Shown here: positions 37,990 through 46,458 of the stretch, one piece after another | Layout: every line of letters starts with the position of its first letter | Numbering within the stretch: the first letter of the stretch is position 1 | Source of the DNA: Rudaea sp. | GTDB taxonomy: Bacteria > Pseudomonadota > Gammaproteobacteria > Xanthomonadales > Rhodanobacteraceae | DNA: 60,398 nucleotides | NCBI GenBank assembly: GCA_025451955.1 | Contig: JANWJJ010000098.1 | Location: 1-60,398 of the forward strand | Direction of reading: 5' to 3' | The notes under the pieces: model-generated | What the model was told of the DNA's origin: nothing | The model's input: only the letters and a program-made list of their open reading frames with translations | Database searches by the model: none | Made by a program: the position numbers and the translations under genes

Positions 37990-39885
37990 TCAGGTGTGCG
38001 CCAGCAGCGCATTCACGCGCCGCACATAGGCCGCTGGATCATCCAGCGCCACACCCTCGAGCAATTGCGCTTGATCCAGCAGCAGCAAACCGAGGTCCTG
38101 CGCGCGCGCTTCGTTCGTTTCGCTTTCCAGTCGCTTCACGAGCACGTTCGCCGGATTGATTTCGAGAATCGGTTTGCTCGCCGGCACATCATGTCCGGCC
38201 TGCTTGAGCAAGCGCTGCATGGCCAAGCCCATATCGTGTTCGTCGAGCACGAGAACGGACGGCGAATCGGTCAGGCGCGCGCTCACGCGTACGTCGCGCA
38301 CACGCTCGCCAAGCAATTCCTTCAGCTTCTTGACGACGCCTTCAGCGGCCTTTTCCGCTTCCTTGCGCTTTTCCGCATCGACTCCGCCGAGTTTGTCCAG
38401 ATCGAGATCGCCCTTGGCGACGTTGCGCAGTTTCTTGCCGGCGTATTCGGTGAGATAGCTGGTCATCCAATCGTCAATGCGCTCATACATCAGCAACACT
38501 TCAACGCCATGCGCCTTCAACGCTTCCAACTGCGGGCTGCCCGCGGCGGCGGCGTAGCCGTCGGCGGTGAGATAGTAGATCGCGTCCTGACTTGGCACCA
38601 TGCGGCCGATGTAGTCGTCGAGCGATACCGCCTGCACCGCGCCTTCGGACTTCGTCGAAGCAAAGCGCAGCAGTTTGGCGATGCGCTCCTTGTTGGCGAA
38701 ATCCTCGGCCGCGCCTTCCTTGAACGTCGTGCCGAATTCCTTCCAGAACGTGGCAAATTTCTCGGGTTCGTCCTTTGCCAGCTTGTCGAGCAAGTCGAGT
38801 ACACGGCGCGTGCAGGCAGCGCGGAGTTTTTCCAGATTGCGGTTTTGCTGCAGGATTTCGCGGCTGACGTTGAGCGGCAGATCATCCGAATCGACCACGC
38901 CGCGGACAAAGCGCAAATACGCCGGCAGCAACTGTTCGGCCGCGTCCATGATGAAGACGCGCTTGACGTACAGTTTCAGGCCCTTGCGCTCGTCGCGCGC
39001 GCCCATAAGCATATCGAACGGCGATTTCGACGGCAGGTACAACAGCGAGGTGAAGTTCTGCGTGCCTTCGACGCGATTGTGCGTCCACGCCAGCGCGTCG
39101 TTGAAATCGTGTGCGATGTGCTTGTAGAAATTCTGGTAGTCTGCGTCGATCAGCTCGCTTTTCGGTCGCGTCCACAGCGCCGAAGCCTGATTGACAACTT
39201 CCCATTCTTCGGCCGGTTTTTCTGCCTTTTCGTCTCCGTCCGATTCCTTCAGCATCCGAATCGGGAAGCCGATATGGTCGGAATAGCGCGCCACCAGGCT
39301 GCGCACCTGCCAGGGCTGCAGGAACTCGTCCTCGTCGGCCTTCAGGTGCAAGGTGACCGCCGTGCCGCGCTCGACCTTGTCCGCGCCGGACAGCGAATAC
39401 TCGCCGGTTCCATCCGATTCCCAGCGCACGCCTTCGCCCGCTTCCGTCCCGGCCTTGCGCGTGACCAGGCTCACCTTGTCCGCGACGACGAAGGCAGAAT
39501 AAAAGCCGACGCCGAACTGGCCGATCAGATTGGCGTCGCTTTTCTGCTCGGACGACATCGCCTCGAGAAACTTGCGTGTACCGGAACTGGCAATGGTGCC
39601 GATATTGGCGACCACTTCGTCGCGACTCATGCCGATGCCGTTGTCGCGGATCGTGAGTGTGCGCGCCTGCTTGTCGATGGCGATGTCGATATGAAATCCA
39701 CCGTCGCCCGTCAGCAGTTCAGGTTTGCCGATCGCTTCGAAGCGCAATTTGTCGCAGGCATCCGAGGCATTGGAAATCAACTCGCGCAGGAAGATTTCCT
39801 TGTGCGAATACAGCGAATGCGTCACCAGATGCAGCACCTGGGCGACTTCAGCTTCAAATTTGCGGGTTTCGGTGGTCGTGGTCAT
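37990..39885 (-). CDS. htpG: Chaperone HtpG (Hsp90)
   Basis: HtpG is the bacterial Hsp90, a dimeric ATP-driven chaperone. The 631-residue protein has the GHKL ATPase motifs (HLVTHSLYSHKEIFLRELIS, NASDACDKLRF, DNGIGMSRDEV, QFGVGFYSAFVVADKV) and the middle and C-terminal domains at standard length. An AAGGA precedes the ATG. A heat-shock-like promoter lies just upstream. The TPR glycosyltransferase gene follows 3 bp after its stop. Confidence 0.97.
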   Translation of the reverse strand: MTTTTETRKFEAEVAQVLHLVTHSLYSHKEIFLRELISNASDACDKLRFEAIGKPELLTGDGGFHIDIAIDKQARTLTIRDNGIGMSRDEVVANIGTIASSGTRKFLEAMSSEQKSDANLIGQFGVGFYSAFVVADKVSLVTRKAGTEAGEGVRWESDGTGEYSLSGADKVERGTAVTLHLKADEDEFLQPWQVRSLVARYSDHIGFPIRMLKESDGDEKAEKPAEEWEVVNQASALWTRPKSELIDADYQNFYKHIAHDFNDALAWTHNRVEGTQNFTSLLYLPSKSPFDMLMGARDERKGLKLYVKRVFIMDAAEQLLPAYLRFVRGVVDSDDLPLNVSREILQQNRNLEKLRAACTRRVLDLLDKLAKDEPEKFATFWKEFGTTFKEGAAEDFANKERIAKLLRFASTKSEGAVQAVSLDDYIGRMVPSQDAIYYLTADGYAAAAGSPQLEALKAHGVEVLLMYERIDDWMTSYLTEYAGKKLRNVAKGDLDLDKLGGVDAEKRKEAEKAAEGVVKKLKELLGERVRDVRVSARLTDSPSVLVLDEHDMGLAMQRLLKQAGHDVPASKPILEINPANVLVKRLESETNEARAQDLGLLLLDQAQLLEGVALDDPAAYVRRVNALLAHT

Positions 39886-39917
39886 GCGGAAAATCCTTGA
39901 ATGGGCTGCGACAGCGG

Positions 39918-39944
39918 ATAAGGGCGCGTCACGTCAAAATCAAG
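39918..39944 (-). promoter_or_regulatory. Sigma-32-like promoter of htpG
   Basis: On the minus strand CTTGATT (39944 to 39938) and CCCTTAT (39924 to 39918) are separated by 13 bp, close to the heat-shock consensus CTTGAA/CCCCAT. The predicted start would be about 25 bp before the htpG ATG, fitting a classical heat-shock gene. Confidence 0.55.
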
Positions 39945-39977
39945 CGGGAAATGCTGCCGCGCAGTCAAACAGCGCGC

Positions 39978-40202
39978 TTGGCACATGGATGTGCCAACGA
40001 ATCGGCTGCATTCAAGCCGATTCGACAAAGGTGGCGCGGCTCCGCCGCGACCGTTTGTGTGCAAACTGCGGCAGGATGCCCAGTTTTGCACCAATCAGAA
40101 AAGACAAAGCGACCGTCGTTGCCGACGGTCGCTTTGGACGAGGAGCACAGACGCGACTCGATGCTCCAAGACTTTTGTCTTTGGCGCGATCGCAATCGCG
40201 CC
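39978..40202. repeat. Run of five inverted repeats between htpG and rplS
   Basis: The 327 bp between these genes holds no ORF I can support but five hairpins: TTGGCACAT/ATGTGCCAA (39978-39997), CGAATCGGCT/AGCCGATTCG (39998-40024, 10-bp stem), the terminator at 40106-40135, GGAGCA/TGCTCC (about 40142-40167) and GGCGCGAT/ATCGCGCC (40183-40202). The first two lie between htpG and the rplS terminator, adjoining each other. Confidence 0.65.
40106..40135 (-). terminator. Terminator of the rpsP-rimM-trmD-rplS operon
   Basis: AAAGCGACCGTC and GACGGTCGCTTT form a perfect 12-bp stem with a 6-nt loop. On the minus strand the stem is followed by GTCTTTT, so it reads as an intrinsic terminator about 80 bp after the rplS stop. 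Confidence 0.85.
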
Positions 40203-40212
40203 TGGTTTTGCG

Positions 40213-40575
40213 TCAATCCTGGGTGATGCGCTTGCCCAGATCTTCCTGGATGCGCGCCGCCTTGCCTTCCAAACCGCGCAGATAGTAAAGCTTGGCTCCA
40301 CGCACCTTGCCGCGGCGCTTGACCGATACGGAATCGATCGCCGGGCTGTGCGACTGGAACACGCGCTCCACGCCGGTGCCATGCGAAATCTTGCGCACGG
40401 TGAAGGCGGAATTCAGGCCCGCGTTCTTCTTCGCGATGCACACGCCCTCATAGGCCTGCACGCGCTCACGGTTGCCTTCTTTCACCTTGACGTTGACCAC
40501 GACCGTGTCGCCAGGCCCGAATTCGGGCAGCTTGCGGGTCATCTGTTCAGCTTCGAATTGTTGCAGGATATTCAT
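40213..40575 (-). CDS. rplS: 50S ribosomal protein L19
   Basis: L19 sits at the subunit interface. The 120-residue protein has the typical [40 protein letters not shown] and [20 protein letters not shown]. The ATG at 40575 ([20 protein letters not shown]) is preferred over one four codons earlier because it matches the family start. It is the last gene of rpsP-rimM-trmD-rplS. Confidence 0.97.
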   Translation of the reverse strand: MNILQQFEAEQMTRKLPEFGPGDTVVVNVKVKEGNRERVQAYEGVCIAKKNAGLNSAFTVRKISHGTGVERVFQSHSPAIDSVSVKRRGKVRGAKLYYLRGLEGKAARIQEDLGKRITQD

Positions 40576-40638
40576 GACACTCACCAATCTGGTTGGGAAT
40601 TATACGCGGATGTTCAGCCCGATCTACGGCCGATTTCA

Positions 40639-41379
40639 TTAAATTTTCGTATCTTGTTGAAATTCAATCAAAAGTTTTTCATCTTCCTTGCCAAGCTTCA
40701 ATTGTGCCAACAACTCCGGCCGGCGCAACCAAGTCCGCCCCAAGGCCTGTTTCCGACGCCAGCGACGAATCGCCGCATGATCGCCGGACGTCAGCACCGT
40801 CGGCACCGGACCCAGCGCGTGCTGCTCTGGCCGGGTGTAATGCGGGCAATCGAGCAGACCATCCGAAAACGAATCCTGCTGCGCCGACTGCGCATCGTTC
40901 AATGCGCCTTCCTGCAACCGGCCGATGGCATCGATCAACACCGCCGCCGCCAGTTCACCGCCCGACAATACGTAATCGCCGATCGAGATTTCCTCATCGG
41001 CTTCGTGCTCGAGCAAACGCTCGTCCACGCCTTCGTAACGTCCGCACAACAGAATCATCCGATCCCGTTGCGCGAATTCCGCGACCTTTTCCTGTGTGAG
41101 CCGCGTTCCCTGCGGACTCAGATAAATCGTTTTCGCCGGTTCCGTTGCCGCCGCCCGCGCTGCCACCAGGGCATCGCGCAGAGGATCGATCAACATCACC
41201 ATTCCCGGGCCGCCGCCAAATGGACGCTCATCCACCCGGCGATAGGCATCGGTCGCATAATCGCGCGGGTTCCAGGCCTGCACCTGCAACAAGCCACGTT
41301 CCTGCGCCCGGCCGACTACGCCGATTCCGGCGCAGGTTTCGACGAATTCCGGAAACAGCGTAATAACATCAATTCTCAT
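40639..41379 (-). CDS. trmD: tRNA (guanine-N1)-methyltransferase
   Basis: TrmD methylates G37 of tRNAs with S-adenosylmethionine, preventing frameshifts. The 246-residue SPOUT enzyme has [12 protein letters not shown] at the start, [25 protein letters not shown] (the trefoil knot) and [16 protein letters not shown]. It follows rimM with a 73-bp gap and precedes rplS by 63 bp. Confidence 0.96.
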   Translation of the reverse strand: MRIDVITLFPEFVETCAGIGVVGRAQERGLLQVQAWNPRDYATDAYRRVDERPFGGGPGMVMLIDPLRDALVAARAAATEPAKTIYLSPQGTRLTQEKVAEFAQRDRMILLCGRYEGVDERLLEHEADEEISIGDYVLSGGELAAAVLIDAIGRLQEGALNDAQSAQQDSFSDGLLDCPHYTRPEQHALGPVPTVLTSGDHAAIRRWRRKQALGRTWLRRPELLAQLKLGKEDEKLLIEFQQDTKI

Positions 41380-41452
41380 AGATGCTTTTGCGTTCATCCC
41401 TGACCGCGAAAATCAAGAAGCGCCCATCCTTGGCCGCACTTCTCAACATGGA

Positions 41453-41962
41453 TCAAAACTCCGGATCCCAATCCACCGTGATCCGGTTGCTGTCGAGATC
41501 CACCTCGCGGACGAATTGCTCGCGCACGAAGGGAATCATGCGTTCGCGAATGCCGTCGCGCACCACCATCACGTCGTTGGCTCCGGTGGCAAACAGATGA
41601 CTCACCTGCCCCAGCGTTACCCCTTCGACGGTGACCACGTCCAAACCTTCCAGATCGACCCAGTAAAGCTCGCCACGTTTGGGTTTCGGCAATACCGAAC
41701 GCCAGATCCGGATTTCCGCGCCGACCAGCGCTGCCGCCGCGTCGCGATCATCGAATCCCGGCAAACTGCCGACGACGGTCTTGCCCTGCTCGTGTCCGCT
41801 GGCTCCAGCGACTTCCACTTCGTGACCCGCGCTCGTCACCAGCCACGGCTGATAAGTGAAGATACGCAAGCGCGGCTCGGTATACGATTCCAGTTTCACC
41901 CAACCCTGGATGCCGAACAGGCCGACGATCTTGCCGACCAGCAGGCGGCGATCGGCGCGCAC
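41453..41962 (-). CDS. rimM: Ribosome maturation factor RimM
   Basis: RimM helps mature the 30S head by binding S19. The 169-residue protein has the N-terminal barrel (LVGKIVGLFGIQGWVKLESY) and the C-terminal PRC-barrel (GELYWVDLEGLDVVTVEGVT, NDVMVVR, REQFVREVDL). The start at 41962 is 25 bp after rpsP. Confidence 0.94.
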   Translation of the reverse strand: MRADRRLLVGKIVGLFGIQGWVKLESYTEPRLRIFTYQPWLVTSAGHEVEVAGASGHEQGKTVVGSLPGFDDRDAAAALVGAEIRIWRSVLPKPKRGELYWVDLEGLDVVTVEGVTLGQVSHLFATGANDVMVVRDGIRERMIPFVREQFVREVDLDSNRITVDWDPEF

Positions 41963-41987
41963 GCGCGAACCGTCCGCGCGGACTTGA

Positions 41988-42245
41988 TCAGGCCGCCTTG
42001 GCCTGCTTGCCGGCTTCCTTCATCAACCAACGCACCTTGTCGGTCATCTGCGCGCCTTTGGCAACCCATGCCTTCACCTTTTCGGTGTCGAGCTGCAGGC
42101 GCACATCCTTGCCGGCGGCGATCGGGTTGTAGAAACCCACGCGCTCGATGTTGCGGCCATCGCGGGCCTTGCGCTCGTCGGCGACGACGATGTGATAGAA
42201 CGGACGCCCCTTGGCGCCGCCACGGGACAGGCGAATCTTGACCAT
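41988..42245 (-). CDS. rpsP: 30S ribosomal protein S16
   Basis: S16 is an early 30S assembly protein. The 85-residue product begins [20 protein letters not shown] and continues [20 protein letters not shown], a near-perfect family match. The ATG at 42245 gives the normal N-terminus; the longer frame is rejected. It is first in rpsP-rimM-trmD-rplS. Confidence 0.97.
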   Translation of the reverse strand: MVKIRLSRGGAKGRPFYHIVVADERKARDGRNIERVGFYNPIAAGKDVRLQLDTEKVKAWVAKGAQMTDKVRWLMKEAGKQAKAA

Positions 42246-42374
42246 TGTCTTTACTCGAGAATTGACGAAACCGGCGATGCGCGGCAAGGCGAAATGCCAA
42301 CACCCACATCGGGAGCCGCGTATTGTAGCTGGAAATGCCGAAAAATAAAGCTCCGCAACGACTTGGCGATCAAT

Positions 42375-42941
42375 TTATTGGTTGAACCCGCGAATATCGA
42401 AGCCGTTGCGGAAAATGCCGTCGGTGGTACCCACTGGCGCGCCTTCGGCGATCCAGTCGTAGATCAGCGCTTGCTGCTCGGGACTCAGCGTTCCTGCAGG
42501 ATAGTCCAGGGGCATCTGCACCCCGACCGCCGGATTGGTGCAATTGATTTTCTGAAACAACAGGCTTTGATCAGGATGATTGGGCACGACATACACGATG
42601 CCGGAGTCTTCATTGCTGGGCACTTTGACGAGATCCCGCCACGAATTGCCATCGGTCAGATCAAGATGACCGGCGGCTTGAGACGCCGGATCGATGTGGC
42701 AATCCACGCAGCCGGCCGTGCCGCCATTAGTCAGAAAATTATCAAACAGGCCCTGGATCGCCGCGCCGTATTCGATGCCGCCGTAGATCGGCGGCACGTC
42801 CTGGATGCTGGTGCAGCCGCTGGGTACCACGTTGCTTGCCGTAGACGAGGTGGAAACCAGCGCCACCGCCGCGACAGCGCTGACGATGGCCGCAACCGCG
42901 ATTGGCCAGCGCGGCCACTTGCTCGTGCCATTCTCGTCCAT
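42375..42941 (-). CDS. Secreted cytochrome c-like protein of the DUF1501/DUF1800 operon
   Basis: The 188-residue product has a signal-anchor (WPIAVAAIVSAVAAVALVS) and one haem-binding motif CVDCH (about residue 71), followed by SQAAGHLDLTDGNSWRDLV, QSLLFQKINC, QMPLDYPAGTLSPEQQALIY and DWIAEGA, the layout of planctomycete-type cytochrome c domains. The tail DGIFRNGFDIRGFNQ carries an IFxxGF-like motif also found in other exported proteins here. It begins 11 bp after the DUF1501 gene stop. The function is probably in a periplasmic redox or surface complex; partners are inferred. Confidence 0.75.
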   Translation of the reverse strand: MDENGTSKWPRWPIAVAAIVSAVAAVALVSTSSTASNVVPSGCTSIQDVPPIYGGIEYGAAIQGLFDNFLTNGGTAGCVDCHIDPASQAAGHLDLTDGNSWRDLVKVPSNEDSGIVYVVPNHPDQSLLFQKINCTNPAVGVQMPLDYPAGTLSPEQQALIYDWIAEGAPVGTTDGIFRNGFDIRGFNQ

Positions 42942-42952
42942 GCGCTGCCCGA

Positions 42953-44461
42953 TCAGACGAAGCCGAGATTGCTGCTCGGAAAATTCTTCAGGTTCGGGAA
43001 AATCGCCCCCAAGTCCGACGCCGAGGTAATTCCCATCCACTGTGCCAAGGTCGCAGCGTATTGCTCGACACCGATGCCGGGAATCATCTGCCCGCGCGAG
43101 AAGTTGTTCGGGTTGGGATTGCTCATCGAGCCATACGCCTGATTCGGAAAACCGCTGATCGGACCGCCGCCGTTGCTGTACAACTTGCCGCCGTTGACTG
43201 CGCCGCCGAGCACCATCTGCAGGGTGCCCCAACCGTGATCGGAACCCGAACCGTTGGATTGCAGCGTGCGCGCGAATTCGGACAAGGTGAATACGGTGAC
43301 ATCGTTCTGAAGGTTCACGTCGGTCGGACCCATCGAGGTGTAGAACGCGCTGAGCGCTCCCGACAGTTCAGCCAGCAACGACGCATGACCGCCTGTGGCG
43401 TTCCAGAATCCCGAATGCAGATCGTACCCGCCCAGCTCCACGAAGTAGATCTGGCGCGAAGCATAACCTTTGGCGTGCGACAGGTTGATCATGGCCGCCA
43501 CCTGTTGCAGTTGCGAAGCCAACGAATTATTCGCCGGAAACGCGGTTTTCGGCGCATACGCTACCAGGTTGGGACTGAGCAGGTTATACAGGTCGCGTCC
43601 TTGCTGGAAAAGTTCGCTGTAGCTGCCAGCGAAGTCGCTCGAATACGCGGCGCGGAGCAGCTCGTTCAAGGCTTCGTCGCGTACACCATTGTTGCCGTTG
43701 CAGGTCGGATTGCACACGCCGCTCAGCGCCGTCAATCCGCCCGACGACAACTGGTAAGGCACGGACGCCGCACCCACCTCGAAGCGGTTGGCGCCCGAAA
43801 TCGATATCGACAAAGGCAGCTGCGGATTCGTGGTCAGATTCGCGCCTTGAGCCTGCAAATTCTCGGCGCACAGTCCGCCCCAACCCACGGTCGCGGTGGA
43901 ACTGGCGTACGCCTGTTGCCATTGATTGGTCTGATCCGCATGCGAGAACAACTGCGGCGGATACGGCACGGTTCCACCGGTGTATTGCGCCATCGTGATC
44001 GGCTCGACCAAACTGCCCATGTTGACGGCGAAGGCCAGCTTCTTCTGGGTGAATAGCTGCGCCAAGGACGAACCCGTTGCAGTCAAACTGGGATGCAGGA
44101 AATACTGATTGCTGCCCGACGCCCCGTTCAGATCGGTCACCACCTGCTGCGTAATTTGCGCTCCCGTCGGCTGCGTCAGCGCCAAACCGCCGGGATTGGT
44201 TGCCGCATTGTATACACCGCTGCGCGCCGTCGCATAGACGTTGTAGCGCGTGTTGTCGAACGGCACCAGCATGTTCCAGGCGTCGTTGCCACCGGATAGG
44301 TAAACGCACACCAGCGCCTTGTAGCCGGTGAGTGCTGGCGAACTCGCCAACGCAGTGCCGAGCATGCGCAGTTGCGGCAGCATCGCCGCGGCGCCGCCGC
44401 TGGCGGCGAGGCAGCAGAGTTTGTGCAGGAATTCGCGACGGGAATTGCGGTTCTGGCTCAT
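42953..44461 (-). CDS. DUF1501 family secreted protein (Tat signal)
   Basis: The 502-residue protein opens with a twin-arginine export signal (SRREFLHKLCCLAASGGAAA). It then shows the DUF1501 core: ALVCVYLSGGNDAWNMLVPF, the sulfatase-like fold segments, VFTLSEFARTLQSNGSGSDH and GWGTLQMVLGGAVNGGKLYS, which hold the conserved Asp/His residues. The biochemical function is not known. It lies 11 bp after the DUF1800 gene; the two families are almost always paired. The start at 44461 has a GAGGA site. Confidence 0.88.
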   Translation of the reverse strand: MSQNRNSRREFLHKLCCLAASGGAAAMLPQLRMLGTALASSPALTGYKALVCVYLSGGNDAWNMLVPFDNTRYNVYATARSGVYNAATNPGGLALTQPTGAQITQQVVTDLNGASGSNQYFLHPSLTATGSSLAQLFTQKKLAFAVNMGSLVEPITMAQYTGGTVPYPPQLFSHADQTNQWQQAYASSTATVGWGGLCAENLQAQGANLTTNPQLPLSISISGANRFEVGAASVPYQLSSGGLTALSGVCNPTCNGNNGVRDEALNELLRAAYSSDFAGSYSELFQQGRDLYNLLSPNLVAYAPKTAFPANNSLASQLQQVAAMINLSHAKGYASRQIYFVELGGYDLHSGFWNATGGHASLLAELSGALSAFYTSMGPTDVNLQNDVTVFTLSEFARTLQSNGSGSDHGWGTLQMVLGGAVNGGKLYSNGGGPISGFPNQAYGSMSNPNPNNFSRGQMIPGIGVEQYAATLAQWMGITSASDLGAIFPNLKNFPSSNLGFV

Positions 44462-44472
44462 GGTCGTATTCC

Positions 44473-46284
44473 TCAGCGCTGGATCGCGTATTCGGGCGAA
44501 AGCAGGGTCACGTAGATCGCCGACCACGCTTTTTCCTGGGCCGATGTGCCGCTGCCGAGAAACCCGATCATATTGGTCAACGTCGATTGCATCGTTGACG
44601 ACATGCTGCCGTACATCATGTCGGCGTTGATCGTGGCGACCATCGCCGCCGGGCTGCTGACGTTCGCGGTCAGTGTGGACAGATCGATCAGCGGGCGATT
44701 TCCCGGCGGGCTGGTCATGCCTTGATACGCGCCCTTGGTAAAGCCGTAGTAACTGTTCGCCGTCGAATACATCGTCGCCGCATTGGTGATCTGAAATTCC
44801 GGCGAATAAAGATTGTTGTCGGCAAGCGTTCCGGGCTGCTGGTAATCGGGCGTGTAGAAATTGAACACCGTTGGCGATTCGAGCGGCCCCTGTCCATACG
44901 AACCCTCGAAATTGGTATTTCCGGTCATGCCAATTTCGCCATAGGCATCGGGTGCCGGCGCCACCGCGTTGAACGCGCGCCACATTGCCGTCAAGCGCAG
45001 CAACGGTTCACGCAATTTACCGTAGCTGTCGCCTGCGGCCAGCGGCGGCGGATTTTCCGCTTCGGGGTCGATGAGGGTGGCCTTGATCGTGTCGCCGAGA
45101 TCGCCGCCGTTATTCACAAACACCGTCGCCACGCGCTGGATGTAGGCCGGCGACGGATTGCTGCTGACGAAACGTTCGATCAATTGGCGCGAAATGAACG
45201 GCGCGACATTCGCATGCCCGGCGATGATATCGAGCTCGTCGCCGACATCCTTGCCACAAGTCTGGTTGGCGGGAATCTGGTTGGGCTGCATCACGCCACC
45301 GACGAACCAGCTCAGCACGGTCTTGCCCGTAGCCGTGGTGCCATCGTCGCCATAGACGTCATGCTTCATGTTGCCGCTGCCGGTGCCGGATTCCGGATAC
45401 AGCTCGCTACCCCAGCACGCCATCGGACTGGACTCGCTGGTGAAGTTCAACCCGCCACCATAAAAACTCGCGCCCGAATAATTCGGCGGTCCGCTGCCCT
45501 GCGGCGCATCGGCGTAGGTGAAGCCGGTGAATACCTTGGCGGTACTGGTGATTGTGGGCTGGGTGTAAGTGGGAACCGGTGCCGGCGGGCTGCCTTGCAG
45601 TACCGGGGAGTGATCCAGATTGAGTTCGACCAGGCCAATTGAGAACAACTGCATCACTTCGCGCGCATAATTTTCGTCCGGGCTGGTTGTCTGCACGCCG
45701 TTGACGATCGTCGGCTTGACGTTGCGAAACGCATTGAGGTACTTGCCCATGGTCGGGCTGAAGGTGACGTCGCCGAGCAGATTGCGATAACTTCCGAACG
45801 CATCGGCTGCGAGCAGGTCCTGATACGCAGTCATCGGCACGATGTCCTGATTGATCGCGCTGCTCGCATCGGAAACGACGAAGATCTGGCTCAATGCAAA
45901 CGCCATGCGCTCGCGCAACTGATCCGGCGCATACGTCGCTTGCCAGAACCAGCGATTAAGCCGCTGTGTCTGGCCGACCTTCTGACCGCCATTCGTGCGC
46001 GCGTTGACTACGTCCTCGACGACGGGAAAACCCAGCGTCGCCGGTTTGGCGAGTTGCTCGTCAATCCACTCGCTGTAGCCTTGCGCCATCAGATAAGCGA
46101 CGTCGGCCTGGGTCGGCCCGAACGTGGCCTGGGTGAGAAACCGCGCCGCTGCGTTGGTACTCACGGGCGCGTCGGCGGGAAGATCGAACCTGCCCTGGAA
46201 TAGCTGATCGTGCACCGTGGCGTTGGCAAAAGGCGCGAACGCCAGCGCGAGCAGAATCGCCGTGGCCGTGAAGCAAGCTCTCAT
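44473..46284 (-). CDS. DUF1800 family secreted protein
   Basis: The 603-residue protein has a signal peptide (TATAILLALAFAPFANA) and the DUF1800 hallmarks AARFLTQATFGPTQADVAYL, RMAFALSQIFVVSD, ENYAREVMQLFSIGLVELN, TAKVFTGFTY and FNFYTPDYQQPGT. Its role is unknown; paired DUF1501/DUF1800 proteins are thought to act together in the envelope. GGAGGG precedes the start at 46284. It is first of a three-gene operon with DUF1501 and a cytochrome-like protein. Confidence 0.88.
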   Translation of the reverse strand: MRACFTATAILLALAFAPFANATVHDQLFQGRFDLPADAPVSTNAAARFLTQATFGPTQADVAYLMAQGYSEWIDEQLAKPATLGFPVVEDVVNARTNGGQKVGQTQRLNRWFWQATYAPDQLRERMAFALSQIFVVSDASSAINQDIVPMTAYQDLLAADAFGSYRNLLGDVTFSPTMGKYLNAFRNVKPTIVNGVQTTSPDENYAREVMQLFSIGLVELNLDHSPVLQGSPPAPVPTYTQPTITSTAKVFTGFTYADAPQGSGPPNYSGASFYGGGLNFTSESSPMACWGSELYPESGTGSGNMKHDVYGDDGTTATGKTVLSWFVGGVMQPNQIPANQTCGKDVGDELDIIAGHANVAPFISRQLIERFVSSNPSPAYIQRVATVFVNNGGDLGDTIKATLIDPEAENPPPLAAGDSYGKLREPLLRLTAMWRAFNAVAPAPDAYGEIGMTGNTNFEGSYGQGPLESPTVFNFYTPDYQQPGTLADNNLYSPEFQITNAATMYSTANSYYGFTKGAYQGMTSPPGNRPLIDLSTLTANVSSPAAMVATINADMMYGSMSSTMQSTLTNMIGFLGSGTSAQEKAWSAIYVTLLSPEYAIQR

Positions 46285-46458
46285 GGTCTGACCCTCCGGA
46301 AGGCGGCAGTCCGGGAGCGGCGATGTCATACCGGATCTGCGCGCGAAGCACGATCGCACAGCCCGAAGCACCAAACCGATACCGAATGCACATCCCGAAC
46401 GCACCAGCGCCGGATGGGTTGACTGCGTGTTTGCGGCCGCAGCGACCGCGGGGTGGCT

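Noticed and set aside
36433-39900. Open frame of 1155 codons on the plus strand
   Set aside because: It is antisense to the O-GlcNAc transferase-like gene and htpG, both with clear domains; its translation has no recognisable motif and reflects GC-rich codon bias.
40593-41099. Plus-strand frame inside trmD
   Set aside because: It is antisense to trmD with Pro/Arg-rich composition and no motif.
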